Below are positions 34,354 through 43,841 of a DNA stretch of 44,104 bases, piece after piece. The stretch is from Candidatus Dadabacteria bacterium CSP1-2 (lineage in GTDB: Bacteria > Desulfobacterota_D > UBA1144 > Nemesobacterales > CSP1-2): contig LDXN01000020.1 in NCBI GenBank assembly GCA_001443445.1, forward strand, positions 1-44,104, in the 5' to 3' direction. Each line of letters starts with the position of its first letter. Position 1 is the first letter of the stretch. Under the pieces are notes generated by a model that was not told the origin of the DNA, ran no database searches, and saw only the letters and a program-made list of their open reading frames with translations. The position numbers and the translations under genes were made by a program.

Positions 34354-34416
34354 TTAAGCCACTTTAAGCCACTTTAAGTCACTTTATGTCACTTTATACC
34401 ACTTTAAACCACTCAA
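34354..34416. repeat. 10-bp tandem repeat upstream of uvrC
   Basis: Five consecutive 10-base units beginning ACTTTA (34361, 34371, 34381, 34391, 34401), each followed by AGCC, AGTC, TGTC, TACC or AACC, with half-units at both ends. The period matches one DNA helical turn. It ends about 80 bases before the uvrC ATG and may be a phased regulator-binding or bending element. Confidence 0.85.
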
Positions 34417-34496
34417 TTCAACACACTTAGCTAGGATAGAACGCAAATGAAGTTGTTTAAGTGGATAAGTAAATTACCAATATATACAATATTTAT

Positions 34497-36341
34497 ATGG
34501 AGGTTATAAAAAAGGAGGTGTTAAAATCTCTTCCTAGTTCTCCCGGCGTCTATCTATTAAAGGATAAAAAAGGAAGGTTGCTCTATATAGGAAAGGCAAA
34601 AAATCTAAGAATCCGGCTCCGTTCCTATCTTACCCAGAACGTAGTAAAGGACCAGAGACCTCAGATTCCTTATTTAATGCAAGAGATATGTGACTTAGAT
34701 TACTTCGTCACCCAAAATGAGCGTGATGCGCTGCTACTTGAGAACTCGCTAATAAAGCAAAAAAAGCCTAAATACAATATCCGCTTAAAGGATGACAAAA
34801 ATTACGCCTCTTTAAGACTCGATCCAAGAGAGAAGTTCCCTAAACTCACATATACAAGACGCGTCTTAAGAGACGGGGCTATGTACTATGGTCCCTTTGC
34901 GTCAGGACAAGCCTTGAGACAGACAAAGAGGCTTATTCATAAGATCTTTCCTTTAAGGGACTGCACAGATGAAAAATTTAAACGCCATTCAACAAGGCCC
35001 TGCCTTAACTACTATATGAAGCTCTGTCTTGGGCCGTGTGCCGGTAAGGTTGACAAGGGCAGATATGGAGAGGTTGTTGAGCAGACAAAGGTGTTTCTCA
35101 AGGGGGAGAGAAAGGAGATAATAAGACTACTATGTACAAATATGAATAAAGCCTCAGAAGAGCTGAGATACGAGGATGCGGCGCACTATAGAGACCAGAT
35201 TGAGCTCCTTAAGAGACACCTGGGTGTAGACCTGCATATCTCCTCAAGCCTAATGGATAAGGATATAGTAGGGTTCTATAGGGATGCCCAGTTTGTAGAG
35301 TTCGTGGTTCTATTCTCAAGGGGCGGGGCGATTATTGATATGGTTGAATACCCTTTCAACAACGCTACATGGGAGGATGAGGAGATAGTTAGAGAATTTA
35401 TTGGACAACTATACGGAGGTGAGAGGTTTATACCACAGGAGATCATCATTCCCCTCCGATTCGAAGGGGTAGAGGCATTACGTGAATGGCTTTCTGAAAA
35501 GCGGGGTAAGAAAATAAGGATTACTGTTCCCAAACGTGGTGCCAATTTGAAACTGCTTGAGATTGCATGCCGAAATGCGGAGGAGAGCTTTAGGAGAAGG
35601 TCCACGGAAAAGCAAAAAGAACTCTCTTTACTCCAAAGGGTAAAAGACTCACTCTCTCTTTCTAAGATTCCTTTTAGTATCGAATGCTTCGACATATCAA
35701 ATATTCAGGGAAATATTGCTGTAGCGTCAATGGTGCGATTTGAAGATGGTAAACCTGCAAAGAGTAGATACAGAAGGTATAGAATAAAAACGGTTTTTGG
35801 AGCAAATGACTATGCAATGATATATGAGGTGCTTCAAAGAAGGCTTAAAAGAGCGGAAGAGGAGGACTGGGAACTTCCAGAGCTGATTTTGATTGACGGT
35901 GGAAAGGGACAGCTGAACATAGTTCATCAAGTTTTAAGTGAGCTTGGATTCTTAGACAAGGTAAAGCTGGCATCAATCGCTAAAGGCAGGGAAGAGGGAG
36001 AGATTGATAAGATTTATATACCTGGGAGAAAGGATCCAGTACCTCTTACTAAAAATTCACAAGAGCTCCTTTTCCTGATGCGGATTCGTGACGAAGCCCA
36101 TAGATTTGCAATCACCTACCATAAGAAACTAAGAGCAAAAAAGGCATTTGAGTCTCAACTCGATTTAATAAAAGGAATTGGAAAAAGACGAAGGGAAATA
36201 CTACTCAGACACTTCGGCAGTATATCAGGGATAAGAGGGGCTTCGATAGAGGAGATTTCATCTATTCCTGGAATGAATAGAAGGATCGCACAAGAGATAA
36301 AGCGGTATCTTGCTCAGTGGGCACCGTCGAATATCTCCTGA
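34497..36341 (+). CDS. uvrC: UvrABC system protein C (excinuclease nuclease subunit)
   Basis: Full-length UvrC (614 residues), which makes both incisions around a lesion marked by UvrB. The N-terminal GIY-YIG nuclease is clear (SSPGVYLLKDKKGRLLYIGKA, KNLRIRLRSY). A UVR motif follows at about 200-235 (ASEELRYEDAAHYRDQIELL), then the RNase-H-like second nuclease (CFDISNIQG and LILIDGGKGQLN), and tandem helix-hairpin-helix at the C-terminus (LDLIKGIGKRRREILLRHFG, IEEISSIPGMNRRIAQEI). The ATG at 34497 lacks a good ribosome site. The 10-bp repeat upstream may be its control region. Confidence 0.98.
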   Translation: MEVIKKEVLKSLPSSPGVYLLKDKKGRLLYIGKAKNLRIRLRSYLTQNVVKDQRPQIPYLMQEICDLDYFVTQNERDALLLENSLIKQKKPKYNIRLKDDKNYASLRLDPREKFPKLTYTRRVLRDGAMYYGPFASGQALRQTKRLIHKIFPLRDCTDEKFKRHSTRPCLNYYMKLCLGPCAGKVDKGRYGEVVEQTKVFLKGERKEIIRLLCTNMNKASEELRYEDAAHYRDQIELLKRHLGVDLHISSSLMDKDIVGFYRDAQFVEFVVLFSRGGAIIDMVEYPFNNATWEDEEIVREFIGQLYGGERFIPQEIIIPLRFEGVEALREWLSEKRGKKIRITVPKRGANLKLLEIACRNAEESFRRRSTEKQKELSLLQRVKDSLSLSKIPFSIECFDISNIQGNIAVASMVRFEDGKPAKSRYRRYRIKTVFGANDYAMIYEVLQRRLKRAEEEDWELPELILIDGGKGQLNIVHQVLSELGFLDKVKLASIAKGREEGEIDKIYIPGRKDPVPLTKNSQELLFLMRIRDEAHRFAITYHKKLRAKKAFESQLDLIKGIGKRRREILLRHFGSISGIRGASIEEISSIPGMNRRIAQEIKRYLAQWAPSNIS

Positions 36342-36633
36342 TAGATTTACGAAAGCCGTTGCTTTGGTATATATCTTATATCCTAATTTGGTTGAAATAT
36401 CCCTGATCAATTGCCCTTTTATAGTTTATAGGTTGTCTCCTCATTCCCTGATTTTACAGCTAGGACTTCTCCTTTTGTCAGTCAGTTTCACTTTTCTAAA
36501 TTGCATTCTAGAAATCTTGACTTGTATATACACATAATTTATAGTCCTAATTATCTAAAGCGTGGCATCGCACCTATTAATGACTAGGCGCATCTAAATA
36601 TCCAACAAATTTATAATTAAAGAGGAGAGAAAA

Positions 36634-37164
36634 ATGAGATTATTTACAAACACAATTGTTGCTATCGTATGTCTGTTTTTTATTGGCACATTCATTGCCA
36701 AATCAGACGATGCTCCAAGTGGGCATAGCCAGTACACAGGTTCTAAGGAGTTCGAGCGTATAAAAGTCCTTGTTGGTACTTGGGAGGGTACATCAAGCAA
36801 GGATGGTGAAAAGGTAACAGTGAAATATGAAACAACCGCAGGAGGCAGCGCTATACTTGAGACCCTATTTCCGGGCACTCCGCATGAAATGGTTTCGGTT
36901 TATTACGATAATGGGGGAAAGATTGGAATGACACATTACTGCATGCTCGGTAATCAGCCTCAATTGGCGCTTAAGAAGGCAGATGATAATAAGATTGCTC
37001 TTGTATTTGTAAGTGGCGGCAATATTGATCTGGCGAAGTCCCCACACATGCATGAATTGCTTATCTCCTTTGTGGATAAGGATCACTTGATTCAGGAGTG
37101 GACCATGTTTGAGGATGGAAAAGCAAAGGAGACAGCTACCTTCAAACTCACTCGTATGCAGTAA
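36634..37164 (+). CDS. Secreted DUF1579-like lipocalin-fold protein
   Basis: 176 residues with a cleavable signal peptide (residues 1-22, MRLFTNTIVAIVCLFFIGTF). The mature part starts with FERIKVLVGTWEGTSSKDGE, continues VKYETTAGGSAILETLFPG and ends LIQEWTMFEDGKAKETATFKL. This is the pattern of exported DUF1579/THAP4-like beta-barrel proteins (GTWEG opening, W-x-x-F-x-D-GK end). Function unknown; a ligand-binding barrel is likely. AGAGGAGAG precedes the ATG. Monocistronic. Confidence 0.78.
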   Translation: MRLFTNTIVAIVCLFFIGTFIAKSDDAPSGHSQYTGSKEFERIKVLVGTWEGTSSKDGEKVTVKYETTAGGSAILETLFPGTPHEMVSVYYDNGGKIGMTHYCMLGNQPQLALKKADDNKIALVFVSGGNIDLAKSPHMHELLISFVDKDHLIQEWTMFEDGKAKETATFKLTRMQ

Positions 37165-37333
37165 TCTTAAAGAAGAGTTACATCTTGCTAGCTTAAAAAA
37201 CTCTGGGGATCAGACTTCATATAAGCCCGTAGCTGAGCTATAATCTTATCTTATGTTGCTCTTGGGTTGTGCTTACTCTTTAGGTTTTTTTATGGCGATA
37301 ACAACCATGAATGATATATGACAAATATTTTTT

Positions 37334-37363
37334 TGTAGAGACGCATTACAATGCGTCTCTACA
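37334..37363. repeat. Palindromic interspersed repeat (GTAGAGACG type), copy 1
   Basis: Perfect 14-base arms (TGTAGAGACGCATT and AATGCGTCTCTACA) around AC. It shares the outer half (TTTTGTAGAGACG...CGTCTCTACATTATTATG) with the copy at 38864-38894 but has a different centre. Confidence 0.9.
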
Positions 37364-37422
37364 TTATTATGTCTGTCATCATTTTTAATAATAATTATTC
37401 CGTGTACATGATCTGGCATTAA

Positions 37423-38073
37423 ATGAATAACGGGTCCTTCAAGAGGCTTAAGTTAAGTTATATAGAAAAGGGAGATTTAATCAGAGCCCGGCTTAAGGAG
37501 TTCAGGGATATCCTTGAAGGTGGGGATGATAAAAGAATCTTTGAAGAGCTCGCCTTCTGTATACTGACAGCCGGCGCAAGTGCAAAGATGGGCATTAGGT
37601 CAATTGATGCCATTAGAGATATTCTCTTTGATGCAGGAGCGACGGAGCTTAGCAATAGACTCCAACATATCCATCGCTTTCCTAATAGTAGAGCACGTTA
37701 TATAGTACACACGAGGGATCATCTCGAGAGTGAGTTTGATTTTAAATTGAGGGATTTAATAGATAGCTTCAAACACCCATTAGACAGAAGAGATTTTTTT
37801 GCCACTTATAAGGATATCAAGGGTGTAGGCTATAAGGAGGCTAGTCATTTTCTTAGAAACATTGGATTTTGTGGATATGGGATTCTTGATAAACATATAT
37901 TACGATGCCTTTATGAGCTGAGGTTAATAAAGAGCTCTAGGCCACCAACTACGAGGAAAAGGTATCTCCGGATAGAAAATAGGCTTAAAAAACTGGCGAC
38001 TGCTCTAAGAATTGATTTTGATGAACTTGACCTTCTTCTCTGGAGTGAGAGGACTGGTGAGATACTTAAGTAA
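37423..38073 (+). CDS. Ogg2-type 8-oxoguanine DNA glycosylase/AP lyase
   Basis: 216 residues of the HhH-GPD superfamily, Ogg2 subfamily, best known from archaea and thermophiles. It has RIFEELAFCILTAGASAKMG, RYIVHTRDHL and RRDFFATYKDIKGVGYKEAS with the Schiff-base Lys138 in the helix-hairpin-helix, and ILDKHIL with catalytic Asp156 (matching K249 and D268 of human OGG1). It excises 8-oxoguanine and nicks the AP site. It is followed 31 bases later by a paralog that lacks the Lys. No clear Shine-Dalgarno. Confidence 0.93.
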   Translation: MNNGSFKRLKLSYIEKGDLIRARLKEFRDILEGGDDKRIFEELAFCILTAGASAKMGIRSIDAIRDILFDAGATELSNRLQHIHRFPNSRARYIVHTRDHLESEFDFKLRDLIDSFKHPLDRRDFFATYKDIKGVGYKEASHFLRNIGFCGYGILDKHILRCLYELRLIKSSRPPTTRKRYLRIENRLKKLATALRIDFDELDLLLWSERTGEILK

Positions 38074-38104
38074 TAGACACTAACAGCAATGCTATAAAGC
38101 TCTA

Positions 38105-38755
38105 ATGATAAATGAGGATTTTTATAAAAAGCTCAGGTTGATTTATGAAGAAAAGAGAGACTCGATCAAGGCTCGCCTGACGGAATTTCAGGATGTGTTG
38201 GACAACGGGGATGATAAAAGGATTTTTAAGGAGCTTGCATTTTGCATACTAACATCAGCAGCGGGACCTAAAATGGGACAGGTGTCAGTTGATGCTATAA
38301 ACGGTCTTCTCATGGAAGGGAGCGAAGGTGAGCTTTATGAAAAGCTTCATGGCGTACACAAGTATCCAGAAAGGGCTAGCTATATAGTCCATACTAGGGA
38401 ATATTTGAAAAAGGAGTCCGATTTCAAACTAAAAGACTTAGTTTTTTCATTTAAAGACCCCGTACAGAGAAGGGACTTTTTTGCCTCTAATAAGAATATT
38501 AAAGGGGCAGGCTACTTACAGGCTAGTCATTTTTTAAGGAACATCGGCTTCTCCGGATACGCAATTCTCGACAAAAATATTATGAAAATGCTTTATGAGT
38601 TTGGTTTGGTGGATAACGCTAAGCCACCGACGACCAGAAAGAATTACATAGAGGTGGAAAACAGGGTAAAGGCGTTTTCAGATAAATTGGGTATCGGAAT
38701 TGACGATCTTGATCTCCTTCTCTGGAGTGTAAGAACCGGACATATACCTAAATAA
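38105..38755 (+). CDS. Ogg2 paralog lacking the catalytic lysine
   Basis: Also 216 residues and alignable without gaps to the preceding gene over positions 1-160 (offset zero at the motif). The catalytic Lys138 of GVGYKEAS is Leu138 here (GAGYLQAS). Asp156 is kept (ILDKN), and His158 is Asn. The rest of the fold (RIFKELAFCILTSAAGPKMG, SYIVHTREYL, ASHFLRNIGF, DLDLLLWS) is well conserved, so the gene is under selection. It may recognise damaged bases without lyase action, act as a monofunctional glycosylase, or pair with the upstream enzyme. Confidence 0.9.
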   Translation: MINEDFYKKLRLIYEEKRDSIKARLTEFQDVLDNGDDKRIFKELAFCILTSAAGPKMGQVSVDAINGLLMEGSEGELYEKLHGVHKYPERASYIVHTREYLKKESDFKLKDLVFSFKDPVQRRDFFASNKNIKGAGYLQASHFLRNIGFSGYAILDKNIMKMLYEFGLVDNAKPPTTRKNYIEVENRVKAFSDKLGIGIDDLDLLLWSVRTGHIPK

Positions 38756-38863
38756 TTATTGCCAAAAAACACCCCCGATTTTTCGTGTAGATAGTAACAA
38801 AATAATAACTGTAAGATGAATAGTCCCATTCCTTTAATCGGCAGGATTCTATGTTTCCTATTT

Positions 38864-38894
38864 TGTAGAGACGACCCGCCGGGTCGTCTCTACA
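38864..38894. repeat. Palindromic interspersed repeat (GTAGAGACG type), copy 2
   Basis: Perfect 15-base arms (TGTAGAGACGACCCG and CGGGTCGTCTCTACA) around one C. It has the same flanks as copy 1. It lies between the Ogg2 paralog and the convergent lhr 3' end and may also act as a bidirectional terminator. Confidence 0.9.
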
Positions 38895-38942
38895 TTATTA
38901 TGATAGCGCGGTGGTTATAGAGGGGTTTTTGTAGAAACGTCA

Positions 38943-41900
38943 TTAAACAACCCCCTTCCCCAGGTAGGCTCTCAGTTTAGGCGAAACGTTCCTTTGGATT
39001 AATGCATTCTGTATTTTCCATTTCTCCGTTCTCTCAAAATCGGTCAATAATCTGATCTCCTTTCCCTCTTTTACAGCAACAGGAACGCCATCTCTATAAA
39101 GGATGCGATTTTTAAATAGGGAGGGTACATGTCTACCGGGTGTGATAACCCCTGTTAAGTTAAGCGGGTCAGCGGCGCTTATTGAAACGAGTGCCCCATC
39201 TTTAGGCTCTCTTCTTATTATACGAAGCCTGTTAACAGCCTCAGTTAATGCAAACTGCTCACCCCAAACACCTTCAACGAATCTGCCTCCCCTTATTTCA
39301 CCTCTTGCTTCCAGATTCCGAAAAACACGAACCAGCTCCCTCCAGGGCGGGGCAAAATTCTCGCAATCGGCAAGCCTGCGAAATACAACACCGTATCTTC
39401 TAAGAAGGACTCTTGCTATGGTTACTAAGGTTTCGCTGTCTGTTTTCTTCTCATCTTTAGAATATGAATTGGTGTGAAGAAGAGACCAGCGCCCTGCCCC
39501 TTCCATATTAAAGCTAATATTTCTTCTCCTTAGCCTGCCTTTATTCGTACGGTACTTTGAGTGCACTAATAGTGCCCTTAGTCCCGAGTAACTATCTGAT
39601 GTAAGCATCCCAAGAGCAACAAGCTCGGCTATTGCCCCTTCAACCTGTACCTTTAAGAGCCCTGTCTTCTTAACAATCTCGTCAAAGAATGATGCTCCTT
39701 GATCTGTCAGTAATGCTAAAACCTTACTTGCCTCATGGGATAGGTTCCCTAAATTACCATTGAAGTAGGAACTCAATCCCTTCCAAATCTCCAGATCCGC
39801 TCTGCTTACAAGTGTAATAGGTGTGGTCTTAATTGGGCTAGGGCTTTTCTTACCGTTAGGCTCATAACTTTGTCGTCTAAACCTCCCCCAAACAGTGTTA
39901 CCAGAGAGGCATAGCATGTCTAACCAAAGGTGGTCGTAATCCTTCATACGAGAGGGTAGTAACTCCCCTTCCCATGAAGCTGCCGGTGCTTCAACGCCTT
40001 CTAACTGATTAAGAACCTCGCGCAACGCCTCAGGGCCCTCAGGTTTTTCATCTGAATGAATATTGTGCCAGGAGAATAAGAACCGCATAAAATTTGCGGC
40101 TGACACGGGCTCTATCTCTTTTCGTATCTTATTTAAGGTGTATCTATGAATCCGCGCCAGGAGCCTGCGTTCGCACCATTCAAGCTCGTCTACTCCTGGT
40201 GTAAAATGGCCCCTGAATATGAACCCCTCATTTTCGAGGGCTATTAACGCCTGTTCGATCCTTGAAATAGGGATTCCCATAGTCTCTGCCAGGCTGATAG
40301 CGCGAACAGGACCAAGCGCCTCAAGTCTTCCCCTCATGATTTCTACTAACGCATTTTCTTTTGATGATAGTTGTTCGGTTAGCCTTTCTGGTATCTGGAT
40401 CTCGTGTGTCATTTTTGATTCGGGGTAGATTTCCTTCATATACATGATTCGTTCGGTAGCAACCCAAAATTCCCTTCTGTCTTCAGCCCTCAGTATAGAA
40501 GCTCGATTTTCGCTTAATAACTCCTCAAAATAATCCTCCCATCCGTTTGCATTTTTACCCTCATTTACTGTTAAAAAACCAAGTAGAACGAGAGCATCGT
40601 GTAACTCCTCTGCATTGCCTACCTGTGGCCACGCCTCGCTTTTAACTGTGGTGATGGCTTCTATATCTAGTTTTCCGAACTCTGCTGCCTCAGCAGGGTC
40701 TGACCATCTTCTGTTTCGCACAGCGTTGGTTCTTCGCTCTTCAAGGGGCGCATTATCCAAGAATGCGTATGGACGGGCGTTTAAAACCTGCTCAGATAAA
40801 GGAGATGGTTCACGTACGTCCAGTGCAATAAGTTCTTTTTCATTAGCCTGAATTTTAACTAATAGATGCTCAAGCTCTTCTATATCCATTGCTTCATAAA
40901 GGCAATCGTTAATTGTTTGGTTAACGAGTGGATGATTTGGTATATCTCTTTCTCCTTGAACGTTTTCTTGGCAGGCTAGTTTATCTGGAAAAACTAATGA
41001 GAGCAGATCCTCAGACTGTATACGTTGTATAGCAGGAGGGACCTTCTTTCCAGCTCTTCGCCTTAGAACTGCTAAAGCCCTTGAGGCGTTCCAGCGCCAT
41101 CGGACGTCAAACATAGGAGAATCAAGCAAGGCTTGAATTAAAACATGGCGGACTGATTTGGGATTAAGATAATTGTAAACCTCTTCTAATGGGAAGCTGT
41201 GCGTAGCACCTAAGGATAAGATAATCGAGTCTTCTGTAGCCGCCGCTTGCAATTCAAAATTGAACTTCCTACAAAAGCGCTTGCGTAGAGCCAGTCCCCA
41301 TGCGCGGTTGAGCCTACTGCCAAAAGGGGAGTGGATAACTAAGTGCGTAGCCCCGGCTTCATCAAAAAACCTCTCCATTACAAGCGTATCTTGTGAGGGC
41401 ATTACCCCTAGAGCGGCCTTAATAGTTCCGAGATAGGTTACTGCCTGATCAGCCACCGCTTGATCTATCCCTATCTGATTCGTTAGCCAAAGAAGCGCTT
41501 CCCTCTTCCATCCATCTATTATAGGATCGTCTATTAGATCCTCTGGGGCGTCTTCTCTATGTCTAAGCCCTTTTAAGTCCCCTAGCCTATTTGAGACCTC
41601 TACCCTTATCCTAGAAACCGCAGACGATAATTCGGCGCTCCTTCCAGGGGCTTCTCCAAACCAGAATGGGATGGTTGGTGGTAAACCATTAGCATCTTCT
41701 ACCCTTACCTTGCCGTTTCCAACTCCTAGTATCCTCCACGAGTTATTTCCTAGGAGGAAGATATCGCCCGCGACGCTTTCAATGGCGAAGTCTTCGTTTA
41801 CCGTGCCTATAAATGTGTTGGTTGGCTCAAGGATTACATCATAATCAAAATTATCAGGTATGGCGCCGCCAGAAACTAGAGCTGTTAACCTTGCTCCCTT

Positions 41901-43356
41901 ACGTGCGCTTAACCGCTCATTCACTATATCATGATGCAGGTAGGCGCTACGTCTTCCCTTCTGCGTTGCAAATCCATGAGAGAGCATCTTCGTTACATCG
42001 TTAAATTCCTTATGGGTGAGATTCCTGTAGGGATATGCTTTGGAAACCAATACATATAGCTCCTCTTCTTTATACTCCCTGCAGGCGACCTCGGCTACGA
42101 TTTGCTGTGCAAGAACATCAAGAGGCTTCTCAGGCAAGATGATGCTGTCTAATTCGCCTCGTCTTACCGAATCAAGTATAGCTATACATTCAACCAATTC
42201 ATCTCTAGTTAGAGGGAATAACCTGCCCTTTGGGGTTCCTTTAACTGTGTGTCCAGAGCGCCCGACACGCTGAAGAAATGTGGAGATCGCCCTTGGTGAT
42301 CCTATCTGGCAAACCAGGTCTATAGAACCGATATCAATACCTAGTTCAAGTGAAGAGGTAGCCACTAATGCACGAAGCACTCCTGATTTCAAACGCCTCT
42401 CTGCATCCAAGCGGTGTTCTTTTGATATGCTGCCGTGATGCGCTGTGATAATCTCTTCGCCAAGCCTCTCTGCCAGGTTGTGCGTCATACGCTCTGCCAG
42501 GCGTCTTGTGTTTACAAAGATGAGAGTAGTCTTATGCTCTTTAATGAGCTCCTCTAATCGTTCATAAATCTCCCCCCATACCTCGTTTGACATGACAGCA
42601 GTTAATGGCGACCGAGGGATCTCAATCGCTAGGTCTAGTTGTCTTTTATAGCCGGCGTCAATTATAGTGCAATTTAATTCTCCGGATTCGCTTATTCTAT
42701 GACTTCCGATGAGGAATCGGGCGACTGTTTCAATGGGTTTTTGAGTAGCCGATAAGCCGATTCGGATTAATTCCCTTTTTGTCAGGGCATTTAATCTCTC
42801 AAGAGATAAAGATAAATGAGAGCCGCGTTTGTTTCCTACTAATGCATGGATCTCGTCAACTATGACTGTATGTACATCTGACAACATCCTCCGTCCATTT
42901 TCACTTGTGAGCAATAGGTAAAGTGACTCCGGTGTGGTAACTAAGATATGAGGTGGGGTTTTTTGTCATCTTAGTGCGTGCGGATGATGTAGTATCTCCG
43001 GTGCGAACAAAAACCCTTAATTTTATTTCAGGTAACGAGGAATCCTTAAGCTCCTTCTCAATTCCTCTAAGTGGTATCTGAAGGTTCCATTCGATATCGT
43101 TACTCAGTGCCTTAAGCGGTGATACATAAACAACCTGTGTTTGATCAGGCAGTGTGCCTTCTAGTCCTTGTCTAATTAAATCGTTTATAGCTGATAAAAA
43201 GGCGGCTAGTGTTTTTCCTGAACCCGTGGGAGCGGAGATAAGTGTATTTTGGCGTTTCTGTATCTCAGGCCAGGCCTTTGTCTGAATTTCAGTGGGCGCA
43301 TCAAACGCCTTTCTAAACCAGTTGGCAACAGACGGATGGAAGTTATCTAAAGCCAT
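38943..43356 (-). CDS. lhr: Large Lhr-type DNA helicase, one-base frameshift
   Basis: The ORF pair forms one protein of about 1470 residues, the size of large bacterial Lhr. N-terminal part: [16 protein letters not shown], then SAPTGSGKT (Walker A 45-49) and [13 protein letters not shown]. The frame breaks at a T6 run on the plus strand (42959-42964). Five bases instead of six would join [20 protein letters not shown] to the rest, with [29 protein letters not shown] and the Lhr-specific winged-helix and C-terminal domains. Lhr is a 3'-5' translocase linked to DNA repair. Coordinates cover both frames. Either a sequence error or a recent mutation. Confidence 0.93.
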
Positions 43357-43757
43357 AATAGATAGTTTAACTTAAACTACGGTCAAAAATTGCATTTAAA
43401 TCTTAGATTATAAATTTCAGCCTAGGTTTCAAAAGCACACAGTAAATCAAGATTGTTGATATTGATTTATCTTTTTATTGCCTTCTTTTCTGGTTTCTTT
43501 TCCTTAGGCTTTAGTTTTGAAGCGTATTCGTATGACTTTTCGCACCAGGCTTTAAGAGTAGTAACATTCGTCAATAACTTTTCTGGAACAACAATATACT
43601 CGCGCATTTTTCTTCTGGGCATCGGTTCAAAAATTTTGGCATTATATTGCTTGATAAAGTTTTCTCGCTCGCCCTCACCAAGCCTTAGAATAATCCCGTC
43701 TGAGTGAAGACCCATGAACATATTTCCATTTGTAAATCCAACAGAGCATCCAAACAT
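43245..43757. repeat. Right copy of ~510-bp direct repeat
   Basis: Matches 1-513 at offset 43244. Here it has its full context: intact lhr start on one side and the complete TfoX-like gene with its DUF1801 neighbour on the other, so this is likely the parental copy. Confidence 0.9.
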
Positions 43758-43841
43758 CTTCTTTCGCACAACCTTAGAGCTGCTCGGCAGGATTGAATCA
43801 AAAAATACAATCATCTTTTCAGAGGGTTTCTTCCACTTCAT
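43467..43841 (-). CDS. TfoX N-terminal-domain protein (intact copy)
   Basis: 124 residues. MKWKKPSEKMIVFFDSILPS is followed by the TfoX_N core VVRKKMFGCSVGFTNGNMFMGLHSDGIILRLGEGE, F-x-PMPRRKMREYIVVP, a helical end and a Lys-rich tail (KPKEKKPEKKAIKR). The domain occurs in Sxy/TfoX competence regulators, but stand-alone forms are uncharacterised. Its ATG overlaps the end of the DUF1801 gene in ATGA (43838-43841), so the two are translationally coupled. AGAGAGCG serves as ribosome site. Confidence 0.88.
   Translation of the reverse strand: MKWKKPSEKMIVFFDSILPSSSKVVRKKMFGCSVGFTNGNMFMGLHSDGIILRLGEGERENFIKQYNAKIFEPMPRRKMREYIVVPEKLLTNVTTLKAWCEKSYEYASKLKPKEKKPEKKAIKR

Noticed and set aside
36310-36537. 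A 75-residue ORF overlapping the uvrC 3' end.
   Set aside because: It lies largely in the uvrC tail in another frame and has no ribosome site or domain.
42950-42970. A AAA AAC heptamer in the lhr frame could be a programmed -1 frameshift site.
   Set aside because: The heptamer is in the right phase, but a -1 shift leads to a stop after a few codons (CCC CAC CTC ATA TCT TAG). The rest of Lhr needs the +1 frame, so a homopolymer indel is the better explanation.
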